A stretch of DNA of 64,000 nt from Verrucomicrobium spinosum DSM 4136 = JCM 18804 (GTDB lineage Bacteria > Verrucomicrobiota > Verrucomicrobiia > Verrucomicrobiales > Verrucomicrobiaceae), in contig NZ_ABIZ01000001.1 of the NCBI RefSeq assembly GCF_000172155.1, positions 7,597,105 to 7,661,104 on the forward strand, read 5' to 3'. This document shows positions 45,576 to 52,727 of the stretch, piece by piece. The notes under the pieces are model-generated. The model saw only the letters and a list, made by a program, of their open reading frames with translations. It had not been told where the DNA came from and made no database searches. The position numbers and the translations under genes were made by a program. Numbering within the stretch: position 1 is the first letter of the stretch; each line of letters starts with the position of its first letter.

Positions 45576-46529
45576 CTAGTCTTGTGCCTGCCCGCGCAGC
45601 GGGCTGGCAGTCTGGTGTCTTGTTCGAGCGTTCCTCCACGCCGTCAGAAACGCGGGGAACCCCACGGGTGCCTGCCCCATGAGGTGGGCAGCCTGGGTGA
45701 GGCGATGGTACGCCGTCTCACCATTGGCCGGGCATTCCCAGAGCCGCAGGGGCAGCCAGAGGCGGAGCAGCCAATCTGACGTGCTGCGCTGGTAGCGCTC
45801 TGGCTTGCGCAGGGCCTGCTCCAGCTCCCGCCCCAGATCGATCGCGAACTGCACCCGCCCGGCCTCATGCCGCGCCTGGATGTCGCTGGCGTAGTAGGCC
45901 AGCACGTTCTCTGGCGGGAACCCATCGCGCAACCGCTCCCGCACCCGGTGCAGCAGCCGCTTGTCCATCGCCTTCTCCGCATTCCCCTCCCGCGCCGCCG
46001 CCCGGGCAGAGCGCCCCACCTGTGAGACCACCTGGCACTCACGGAGGGTCAGCCGGTGCACATGCTGCACCAGCCCCGCCAGCGACGTTGCAGAAGAAGC
46101 AGCGGCACCCGCATCATCCTCAGCCGGGCACCAGCAATACCCCGCCACATACCGGGGCCAGGGCTCCCGTCCTCCTCCACCCTCTCCGCGTGCCAGCCGC
46201 TCCAGCACCAGCCCATCCAGCATCTCGCAATCCGCCAGCCCCTGCTGCAGCCGCGCCCGCGCCACGGCCAGCACCCACGGGGCTGCGAGCCCAAGCTCCC
46301 TGCTCCGCCCTTTCTCTTCCTCCCGGCAGAGCCGCCGCAACCGCCACACGATCTGCGCCATCCGCCCCCGCACCTCCCGCATCTCTCGCTGGCTCTCCCT
46401 CTCGCTTTCGGCGACTCCCGTCCGCTGGCCATCCCCCACGACCCAAGGCCACGGCAAGATCCACGCCCCGCTCTCCGACCGGATCCGGGTCGTAGCAGGG
46501 GCCGTAGCAGAGAGAGACGCAGTGGCCAT
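45576..46529 (-). CDS. Hypothetical protein, C-terminus formed by repeat DNA
   Basis: The 317-residue protein is not recognised. It is helical and charged: residues about 40-110 are Arg/Glu-rich (ESQREMREVRGRMAQIVWRL), the middle has LQQGLADCEMLDGLVLERLA, and the C-terminal half has RLTLRECQVVSQVGRSARAA and WLLRLWLPLRLWECPANGET. The last residues, RTRHQTASPLRGQAQD, and the TAG stop come from a copy of the dispersed repeat arm. It lies upstream of the primase on the same strand, across 0.6 kb of repeats, and may belong to the same replication module. Confidence 0.6.
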   Translation of the reverse strand: MATASLSATAPATTRIRSESGAWILPWPWVVGDGQRTGVAESERESQREMREVRGRMAQIVWRLRRLCREEEKGRSRELGLAAPWVLAVARARLQQGLADCEMLDGLVLERLARGEGGGGREPWPRYVAGYCWCPAEDDAGAAASSATSLAGLVQHVHRLTLRECQVVSQVGRSARAAAREGNAEKAMDKRLLHRVRERLRDGFPPENVLAYYASDIQARHEAGRVQFAIDLGRELEQALRKPERYQRSTSDWLLRLWLPLRLWECPANGETAYHRLTQAAHLMGQAPVGFPAFLTAWRNARTRHQTASPLRGQAQD

Positions 46530-47350
46530 GAGAGGAAAAAAGGCAGTCCCCTCACCAGACCCAGCCCGCTCCTAAAGCCAAGTAAAACCGCCCTTTCCAT
46601 GCCATGAACCTGGCCCCCCCCTGCCCCTGATTCCGTTGGGAAACAAGCTTGCAGCGCTTTTCGCCACGCCTCTGCCCATGGGCGATAGTCGTCCAGGTCA
46701 GCCAGCCTGGCAATGGCGAGCACCCGCCCTAGATCCTTGTTGCTGCGTTTGATCTCCCGGCCGACGATGGCTGCGCTCATGCTTTCCGGCTTGATCCTGG
46801 GATGCTCCAAAAGATTGGCGAGCGCCATCATCTCAGGACGAGCATAACGAATTCCCAAACGCCCAGCTTTAAGCGGCCGAAATGTTGTGACGGAAAGAAA
46901 GCGAAACGTAGGCAGACCGAAGTGGCCCTCGGTCAGCGGCAGCCGGGTCCACACTCTGCCAGAGACATCAGCAGATGCTGGCACCGTCAACAGTTCGATG
47001 AACCAAGCTTCCTCTGAATCAGGTTTAACATTCGGAGGATATAGCCGTACGGCGGGCAACTCTTCCACAGGCGTCTTGTCGCTACCAGGTTTTTGGTGGT
47101 TGCCTGTCACCCTTCGCTGCCAGCCCGCGTCCAGCAGTTGACGGGCAATACTCTGCCCCGCTCCGACTGCGGCATGAAACGGTTCAAGGACACAATCCAC
47201 ATCTTTGGTGCGGACAGCCTTGGAGGGGTCTTTCCTGAAGTAGTGATAGCCGGCAGCAAGGCTGCCGATCACCACAATGTTGTTGCGGCATGCCTCCGGA
47301 ACGGCGCGGGCCACTTCTGCAAGAACACGGGAGGGGGAGACCTGACTCAT
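46049..47350 (-). CDS. Nucleotidyltransferase-like protein (AbiEii-like), read-through at 3' end
   Basis: Residues 1 to about 238 form a nucleotidyltransferase-like domain: NNIVVIGSLAAGYHYF holds the GS motif, and TKDVDCVLEPFHAA the DxD metal site. The later part (ALANLLEHPRIKPESMSAAI, LDDYRPWAEAWRKAL) looks like the helical half of AbiEii-type proteins. Beyond about 46640 the frame reads into repeat DNA (46562-46630) and then out of frame through the next gene, giving a 195-residue Arg/Gly-rich tail unlikely to be native. The original stop seems to have been lost. It overlaps the upstream HTH gene by 4 bp (ATGA), as in two-gene toxin-antitoxin systems. Confidence 0.65.
   Translation of the reverse strand: MSQVSPSRVLAEVARAVPEACRNNIVVIGSLAAGYHYFRKDPSKAVRTKDVDCVLEPFHAAVGAGQSIARQLLDAGWQRRVTGNHQKPGSDKTPVEELPAVRLYPPNVKPDSEEAWFIELLTVPASADVSGRVWTRLPLTEGHFGLPTFRFLSVTTFRPLKAGRLGIRYARPEMMALANLLEHPRIKPESMSAAIVGREIKRSNKDLGRVLAIARLADLDDYRPWAEAWRKALQACFPTESGAGGGQVHGMERAVLLGFRSGLGLVRGLPFFLSWPLRLSLLRPLLRPGSGRRAGRGSCRGLGSWGMASGRESPKARGRASERCGRCGGGWRRSCGGCGGSAGRKRKGGAGSLGSQPRGCWPWRGRGCSRGWRIARCWMGWCWSGWHAERVEEDGSPGPGMWRGIAGARLRMMRVPLLLLQRRWRGWCSMCTG
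46562..46630. repeat. Dispersed repeat, copy 1 (copy 2 at 50371-50440)
   Basis: About 69 bp, with AAAGCCAAG..AA.CCGCCC, then CTTTCCATGCCATGAACC and a C-run, are shared with 50371-50440 with few differences. This copy lies exactly where the nucleotidyltransferase domain ends, so it probably replaced the gene's 3' end. Confidence 0.8.
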
Positions 47351-48435
47351 GACGATGATTGAGGTGACAACCGGGCGAGGAACTCCAGGGCCTGGGGCTC
47401 CAGACGGGCTTCATGAAGATCTAGAAGGCATTCGACCTCATCCGCACAACAGAGGCCATTTTCGGATTCGGTGAAGAACGAGGCCGGGCGGGACAAGGTA
47501 TGAAGGACGACCCGACAGGGCTCACCCCGTTCCGCTGGCACCAGGGCAGGATCCAGGCGACGCAAAAACTCGGGCACCTCTCCCTCTCGACCCGCGTGGA
47601 CCACGAGGTCCAACCGGGGCGTGCCGACCAGATCCAGTCCAGGTACATACCGTCTCGCTCCAAGCACTCCGCCGACGGCGATGTCATGACGATTAAGTTC
47701 GCGGAGGCGGCTCAGGAGCACCTCAGGAGGGCGCGGTCTGCCGGAGCGGTCAGCGAATCCTTGGGTTGCGCGGGCCTTCTCGGATTGGGCAACCAACCTG
47801 AACCATTCATCGCGAGGAAATGTGTCCAACTCCACCCTCCGGTCGGAGCGTCTGCGCAACGAGGAGTCCAAACGCTCCAATGCACTCGCGACAGTAGGAT
47901 AGGAGAATCCAGTCTGCTGACAAAGCTCCTTCAACGTTAGAGGACCACTCCTGCGGAACCAATGGATGAGGAGCACTTGAAGCACTTCGTAAAAAGACTC
48001 CTTGTGTCGTCTTCTAGCCTGGGATTTATCCTGTCTGAGAAGGGCTCTTTCAACCACTTGATCAATGATCTTCACGTCTTCATCGCTCGGAGGGTTCCCC
48101 GTGACCTCTATTCGATGCTCGGATCTCCTCACCACCAAACTAAGCTTGGATGCCAAATCTGACTTCAAAAGGCTGCAAATCGCCTGCCACTCCCGTATGA
48201 GTCGCGCCTCCCCGACCAAGGGGGCCTCCAGGATCAGGAAGCACCGTTCGATCTTATCCTGATTCCGGGCCGTCAAATGCGCCGCCTCCACCACCGCCAG
48301 CGCAACACTCCGCAAATCTCGCAGTCCTATCTTCACTTCGAAAAGGGACTTCCCATCGGCTGAGACAGCATCCACCAAGATTTGGCTACTGTCGTCATAC
48401 GGCAACCCGACATAGAATTGCGGAGCACCTTTCAT
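47347..48435 (-). CDS. HTH protein paired with the nucleotidyltransferase (AbiEi-like)
   Basis: The 362-residue protein has an N-terminal domain of unknown type (MKGAPQFYVGLPYDDSSQIL, DKIERCFLILEAPLVGEARL). A winged HTH lies at about residues 165-215 (PLTLKELCQQTGFSYPTVAS). The C-terminal region (HDIAVGGVLGARRYVPGLDL, LDLVVHAGREGEVPEFLRRL) could be the regulatory half of an AbiEi-type antitoxin. It starts the two-gene unit with the nucleotidyltransferase (ATGA overlap). Three 19-bp direct repeats sit 18 bp upstream of its start, which suggests autoregulation. The AbiEi assignment is inferred from order, HTH and partner, not from a clear sequence match. Confidence 0.6.
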   Translation of the reverse strand: MKGAPQFYVGLPYDDSSQILVDAVSADGKSLFEVKIGLRDLRSVALAVVEAAHLTARNQDKIERCFLILEAPLVGEARLIREWQAICSLLKSDLASKLSLVVRRSEHRIEVTGNPPSDEDVKIIDQVVERALLRQDKSQARRRHKESFYEVLQVLLIHWFRRSGPLTLKELCQQTGFSYPTVASALERLDSSLRRRSDRRVELDTFPRDEWFRLVAQSEKARATQGFADRSGRPRPPEVLLSRLRELNRHDIAVGGVLGARRYVPGLDLVGTPRLDLVVHAGREGEVPEFLRRLDPALVPAERGEPCRVVLHTLSRPASFFTESENGLCCADEVECLLDLHEARLEPQALEFLARLSPQSSS

Positions 48436-48452
48436 CTGCGTGAAAATGCTCT

Positions 48453-48509
48453 TTTAAATCAAAGTCGCAAGTTTAAATTAAACTCGCACTTTCATTTAAA
48501 ACTCGCACC
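48453..48509 (-). promoter_or_regulatory. Three 19-bp direct repeats, probable operator
   Basis: Units at 48453-48471, 48472-48490 and 48491-48509 follow each other without gaps: TTTAAATCAAAGTCGCAAG, TTTAAATTAAACTCGCACT and TTCATTTAAAACTCGCACC. They share an AT-rich half and a CTCGCA-like half. Their 3' edge is 18 bp from the start codon of the HTH gene at 48435. The array is AT-rich inside GC-rich DNA and probably overlaps the promoter, so binding would repress transcription. Confidence 0.75.
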
Positions 48510-48587
48510 TAGATAATTGACAGGGCTGAATCGCGAGGCGCAAAAATCCAAGAGCACAAAAAGTACGAAAAGAGCGAAATCGAGGCC

Positions 48588-48824
48588 AGGCGGGAGACAG
48601 AAGACTGCCAGACACCAGACGCCAGACTTGAGTTCTCGCAAAGGAGCCCCGGCCCGCCGGAGCGCTCATTGGGGAGCGCATGCATCCTGCGTGCTGTTCG
48701 CGGCATCTTGCCGCGAACGTCGTTCGCTTGTTCCTGATACCCAATTCCCCCTGGGTCTCGCCCCAAGCGCCAGCTCAAGTCTGATGTCTGGTGTCTTCTA
48801 GTCTGGCGTCTCCCGCGCAGCGGG
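48588..48824. repeat. Stem-loop repeat unit 1
   Basis: The left arm (48588-48650, from GGCGGGAGACAGAAGACTGCC to CTTGAGTTCTCGC) is the imperfect reverse complement of the right arm (48768-48824, GCGCCAGCTCAAGTCTGATG to TCTCCCGC). The loop of about 118 bp contains a perfect 10-bp hairpin, GTTCGCGGCA-TCT-TGCCGCGAAC, and a GCATGCATCCTGCGTGC element. Similar loop sequence recurs at 50775-50850. Confidence 0.8.
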
Positions 48825-48917
48825 TTCTGCCAAGCAAAACCGCCCTTTTACCCCCCTCCAAAACCCCGAAAGTCATAACACCCTCATCCTCAACACTGAT
48901 AAATACTCCGTACGAAG
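48734..48917. repeat. 184-bp direct repeat, copy 1 (copy 2 at 50436-50620)
   Basis: The segment from CTGATACCCAATTCCCCC to ACTCCGTACGAAG recurs about 1.7 kb away, mostly identical; differences cluster in the GTCTGAT/GTCTGGT unit array. It starts in the loop of stem-loop unit 1, includes its right arm and ends in the ACGAA short repeat. The pair flanks the DUF1016 gene. Confidence 0.85.
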
Positions 48918-48959
48918 TACGAAAAGAACGAAATGCACGAAATCGACGAACCGAGGCCT

Positions 48960-49224
48960 GGCGGGAGACAACAGACTGACCGCTGTGCGGGAGACAGAAG
49001 ACTGCCAAATCAGATACCAGACACCAGACTTGAGCTCCCGCATTCGGTTCCACGATCAACGGAGGGCTCAGTAGAAAGGAGGCGGGGGTTCCTAGCCCCG
49101 CTCAGTCGAACGACCCCTGACGCTGCGATCTGCCTCAACACCCAATCGCCCCAAGGCCTCCTGCCCAGGCGCAGCTCAAGTCTGATGCCTTGTGTCGTCT
49201 AGTCTGGCGTCTCCTGCGCAGCGG
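48960..49224. repeat. Stem-loop repeat unit 2
   Basis: The left arm (48960-49040) contains GCGGGAGAC twice and AGACACCAGACTTGAGCTCC. The right arm (49169-49224) reads GCGCAGCTCAAGTCTGATGC to GTCTGGCGTCTCCTGCG. The intervening about 128 bp differ from unit 1 but include GGAGGCGGGGGTTCCTAGCCC. The right arm supplies the stop codon TAG of the DUF1016 gene at 49199. Confidence 0.8.
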
Positions 49225-50240
49225 ACAGGCTTTCGTCAATCACCGCCCGCTCCCGGTCCAGTTCCCGGCGCAGATCCTCCTCCGAGGGCAGCACCAGGCG
49301 GTATTTGCTGGCAAACAACTGCTCGCTTTCGTGCAGCACGGAATACCGCACCACCGACTGATCCTTGCTCCCGCAGAGCAGGATGCCTACCGTGGGATTG
49401 TCGCCCTCACCCCGGCGCAGATCATCATAGAGCCGGACATACATGTCCATCTGGCCGATGTCCTGATGGGGCCAGGTGCCCGGTCTTCAGGTCGATCAGC
49501 ACGAAGCACTTGAGCAGGTAGTTGTAGAACACCAGATCGATGTAAAAATCCTGCGTCTCCGTACTGACCCGCTGCTGGCGGGCCACAAAGGCAAAGCCCC
49601 TGCCCAGTTCCAGCAGGAATTGTTGCAGCTTGTCCATGAGCGCGCTCTCCAGATCCGCCTCCAGTAGCCGCCCCGCCTCTGGCAGGCCCAGGAATTCCAG
49701 CATCACCGGGTCGCGCACGAAATCCCGGGCCGTTGGCACGGCAGGCGACGTGACTTCCACCGGCAGCGCCTTGTTCTGGCTGGAAAGCAGACGTTCGTAG
49801 GACAAGCTGCCGATCTGCCGTTCCAGCAGCCGGTAGTGGGTCCAACTCAATTCAGGACGCAGTGCGTCTAAAATTGGAAAGGAAAGGTAGAACTGCTTCA
49901 TCTTGTGAAGATTGGACGCATCAAAGCCACGCCCAAACTCCTCCGTCAGCTTCTCAGCCAGCCGTGGCAGCAATCTAGCCCCATACTCCGCCCGCGCTTC
50001 TCCCCCCTGCTCATACTCCACGATGTGCCTGCCGATCTCCCAATAGGTCCGCACCTGGGCAGCGTGGGCCGTGCTCAGCACCTTCTGACGCGCCTGTAGG
50101 ATCAGTTCTCGCAAAGCAGCCAGCAACGGAGGAACCGCTGGCGGGAGACAGAAGACTGCCAGACACCAGACGCCAGACCTGAGTTCCCGCAAAGGTAGCC
50201 CCCGCCCGCCGGATCGGTCAGTAAAAGGAGCGAGGGACAT
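49199..50240 (-). pseudogene. DUF1016 (YhcG-type) PDDEXK nuclease, frameshifted, ends in repeats
   Basis: The body from about 50129 on matches DUF1016 proteins: LLAALRELILQARQKVLSTA, GARLLPRLAEKLTEEFGRGF, HYRLLERQIG, and the nuclease part FYIDLVFYNYLLKCFVLIDL with the KTG motif. At 49468-49471 a run of four G (CCCC in the gene) shifts the frame. The expected continuation QDIGQMDMYVRLYDDLRRGE is in another frame that runs to 49199. One base less would restore one protein. The N-terminal extension translates stem-loop repeat DNA (RSGVWCLAVFCLPP), and the stop and last four residues (ETPD) also come from a repeat arm. The start at 50240 is uncertain. Confidence 0.75.
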
Positions 50241-50361
50241 TCCTGTCCCGGTTCGTGCCAAACGTCCCATGACAAAGCAATACCCCCGGCCCTTCCGCCC
50301 CACGCGCCAGCTCAGGTCTTGCGTCTTGTGTCTTCTAGTCTGGCGTCTCCCGCGCAGCGGG
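50139..50361. repeat. Stem-loop repeat unit 3
   Basis: The left arm (50139-50190) is nearly identical to that of unit 1 (GGCGGGAGACAGAAGACTGC...). The right arm is at 50304-50361 (CGCGCCAGCTCAGGTCTTGC to CTCCCGCGCAGCGGG). The about 115-bp loop differs from the other units but shares GCCCGCCGGA with unit 1. The left arm lies at the 5' end of the DUF1016 gene and is translated if the upstream start is used. A further right arm without a partner lies at 50469-50526. Confidence 0.8.
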
Positions 50362-50435
50362 CCCTGACCCAGCCCATCCCCAAAGCCAAGCAAAGCCGCC
50401 CTTTCCATGCCATGAACCAGGCCCCCCCCCTGCCC

Positions 50436-50620
50436 CTGATACCCAATTCCCCCTGGGTCTCGCCCCAAGCGCCAGCTCAAGTCTGATGTCTTGTGTCTGG
50501 CAGTCTGGCGTCTCCCGCGCAGCGGGCTCTGCCAAGCAAAACCGCCCTTTTGCCCCCCCTCCAAAACCCCGAAAGTCATAACACCCTCATCCTCAACACT
50601 GATAAATACTCCGTACGAAG
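50436..50620. repeat. 185-bp direct repeat, copy 2
   Basis: This is the second copy of the 48734-48917 segment. It is followed by ACGAAATGCACG and then a run of GAATTGAAC-type 9-bp units (50633-50663) where copy 1 has ACGAAATGCACGAAATCGACG. The downstream short repeat therefore differs in unit while the adjoining 185 bp is conserved. Confidence 0.85.
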
Positions 50621-50700
50621 AACGAAATGCACGAATTGAACGAATTGAACGAATTGAACGAATTGGGGCCCGGAGGCCAGTGCGTCAGTACGTCAGTGGC

Positions 50701-50765
50701 CAGTGCGTCAAGGCGTTGGCCCCGAAGCGGTACGGAGTCCAGGCACCAGCCTGCGCGAGTCACAT
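50701..50765. repeat. Dispersed 64-bp block, copy 2 (copy 1 at 45132-45195)
   Basis: CAGTGCGTCAAGGC, then a TTGG..CCGAAGC core, TACGGAGT and CAGCCTGCGCG match the 45-kb copy with few substitutions, and both are preceded by CAGTGCGT/CAGTACGT units. The region 50775-50850 downstream repeats the loop of stem-loop unit 1 (GGAGCGCTCATTGGGGA, GCATCCTGCGTGCTGTTCGC). No gene is visible between 50620 and the hsdM start. Confidence 0.8.
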
Positions 50766-50963
50766 CACCCCCCAACGGAGCGCTCATTGGGGATCGCACG
50801 CATCCTGCGTGCTGTTCGCGGCATCCTGCCGCGAATGCCGTTCTCTCTACCCCGGACGCCCATTTCTCCCTGGGCAACCTTGATTTGAACACCCATCCTA
50901 TCGTACTAAGTTCATGAAACAGAGGGCTTGAGAATAACCTGCTGCTGCGGCTTGGTGGGGCTG

Positions 50964-52727
50964 ATGCCTGATCACCACGACCTCGCCAATCTCGTCTGGC
51001 AAATCGCCGACCTGCTGCGTGGCCCCTACACGCCTCCTCAGTACGAACGCGTTATGCTGCCCATGACGGTGCTGCGCCGGTTCGACTGCGTCCTTGCCCG
51101 CACCAAAGCAAAGGTTTTGGCTGAGCACTCCCGCCGCAAGGACGGCAAGGTGCAGGGGGACGGCTTGGACCAACTGCTGAACAAGGCCGCCGGACAGCGC
51201 TTCCACAACCGTTCCCCGCTCGACTTCGACAAGCTCAAGGGTGACTCTGACAATATCGAGAAACATCTTGTGAGCTATATCAAGGGCTTCTCCGCCAACG
51301 TTCGCACCATCTTCGACTACTTCGAGTTTGAGAAGGAGATCGAGAAGATGCGGGAGTCCAATCTTCTCTACCTCATTGTCTCCAAGTTCAGCGAAGTGGA
51401 CCTCGACCCCGTAAGGGTGCGCAGTGAGGAGATGGGGCTCATCTTTGAGAACCTCATCCGCCGCTTCTACGAGCAAGCCAACGAGACGGCTGGAGACCAC
51501 TTCACCCCGCGGGAGGTCATCCGGCTCATGGCCGGGCTGCTCTTCATCAATGACGATGACCTGCTCAGCACCCCAGGTGCCGTGCGAAAGCTGCTGGACC
51601 CTGCCTGCGGCACCGGCGGCATGCTGGCAGAGGCGCAGAACTACATGCGCGAGCACCACGCCGCCGCCCAGCTCTACACCTACGGGCAGGACTACAACAA
51701 GCGCGCCTTCGCCACCGCCGCCTCAGAGATGCTCATCAAGGAGGTGGCTCACAATGGCAGCGGGGACAACGTACGCTTTGGCGACATCTTCACCGACGAC
51801 CGCTTCAAAGACGAGACCTTCGACTACGTCATCGCCAACCCGCCCTTCGGCGTGGACTGGAAGAAACAACAGCGGGAGGTCGTACGCGAACACGACAGCG
51901 GCAAGGGCCGCTTCAACGCCGGGCTGCCACGGGTGAATGACGGCAGCCTGCTCTTCGTGCAGCACATGATCAGCAAGTTCGAGCCCGTCCTGCCCCATCT
52001 GGAGAAGCACGGCTCCCGCATGGCCGTCGTCCTCAGCGGCTCTCCGCTTTTCACCGGCGGCGCGGGCAGCGGCGAGAGCGAGATCCGCAAATGGATCATT
52101 GAGAGTGACTGGCTGGAGGCCATCATCGCCCTCCCGGAGCAGATGTTTTACAACACCGGCATCGGCACCTACATCTGGCTCCTCACCAACCGGAAGGAGA
52201 AGCGCCGCAAAGGCAAGATCCGGCTCGTGGACGCACGTAGTTTCTGGAAACCCGGCGGTTCCGAGGAGAACCGCCGCAGCCTGGGCGACAAACGGCGGCA
52301 TATCAGCGCCGCGCAAATCGAACAAATCCTGAAACTCTACGACCACCGTCAGGACGGTGAACACAGCAAGACCTTTGACAACGCGGACTTCGGCTACACG
52401 CGCGTCACCGTGGAGCGCCCCTTGCAAGACGAGGCTGGCGTCATTCAGAAAGACAAGCACGGCAAACCCAAGCCCGACGCCAAGCTCCGCGACTTTGAGA
52501 ACATCCCGCTCAAGGAAGACATCAACGCCTACTTCAAGCGCGAAGTGCTGCCTCACGTCCCAGACGCCTGGATGGACCGCAGCAAAGACAAGGTGGGATA
52601 CGAGATCAACTTCAACCGCCACTTCTACAAGTTCACCCCACCGCGTGACCTCGCGGAGATCGATGCGGAGATTGAGATCGCGGAGAAGGAGTTCATGAGG
52701 TTGTTCAAGGAGGTGACCCTACAATGA
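50964..52727 (+). CDS. hsdM: Type I restriction-modification DNA methyltransferase subunit HsdM
   Basis: The 587-residue protein has the N-terminal HsdM helical domain (IADLLRGPYTPPQYERVMLP, MTVLRRFDCVLA). The methyltransferase core shows motif I-like LDPACGTGGMLAEAQNYMRE and the N6-adenine motif IV NPPF (DYVIANPPFGVDWKKQQREV). The C-terminal half has the usual FYNTGIGTYIWLLTNRKEKR. I chose the ATG at 50964 over a TTG at 50928. It overlaps hsdS by 4 bp (ATGA). With HsdS it modifies adenine in the recognition site and protects host DNA. Confidence 0.95.
   Translation: MPDHHDLANLVWQIADLLRGPYTPPQYERVMLPMTVLRRFDCVLARTKAKVLAEHSRRKDGKVQGDGLDQLLNKAAGQRFHNRSPLDFDKLKGDSDNIEKHLVSYIKGFSANVRTIFDYFEFEKEIEKMRESNLLYLIVSKFSEVDLDPVRVRSEEMGLIFENLIRRFYEQANETAGDHFTPREVIRLMAGLLFINDDDLLSTPGAVRKLLDPACGTGGMLAEAQNYMREHHAAAQLYTYGQDYNKRAFATAASEMLIKEVAHNGSGDNVRFGDIFTDDRFKDETFDYVIANPPFGVDWKKQQREVVREHDSGKGRFNAGLPRVNDGSLLFVQHMISKFEPVLPHLEKHGSRMAVVLSGSPLFTGGAGSGESEIRKWIIESDWLEAIIALPEQMFYNTGIGTYIWLLTNRKEKRRKGKIRLVDARSFWKPGGSEENRRSLGDKRRHISAAQIEQILKLYDHRQDGEHSKTFDNADFGYTRVTVERPLQDEAGVIQKDKHGKPKPDAKLRDFENIPLKEDINAYFKREVLPHVPDAWMDRSKDKVGYEINFNRHFYKFTPPRDLAEIDAEIEIAEKEFMRLFKEVTLQ

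Noticed and set aside
45474-50620. CRISPR array
   Set aside because: The units are 7-9 bp and contiguous or form inverted arms; there are no 24-40 bp repeats with unique spacers and no cas genes.
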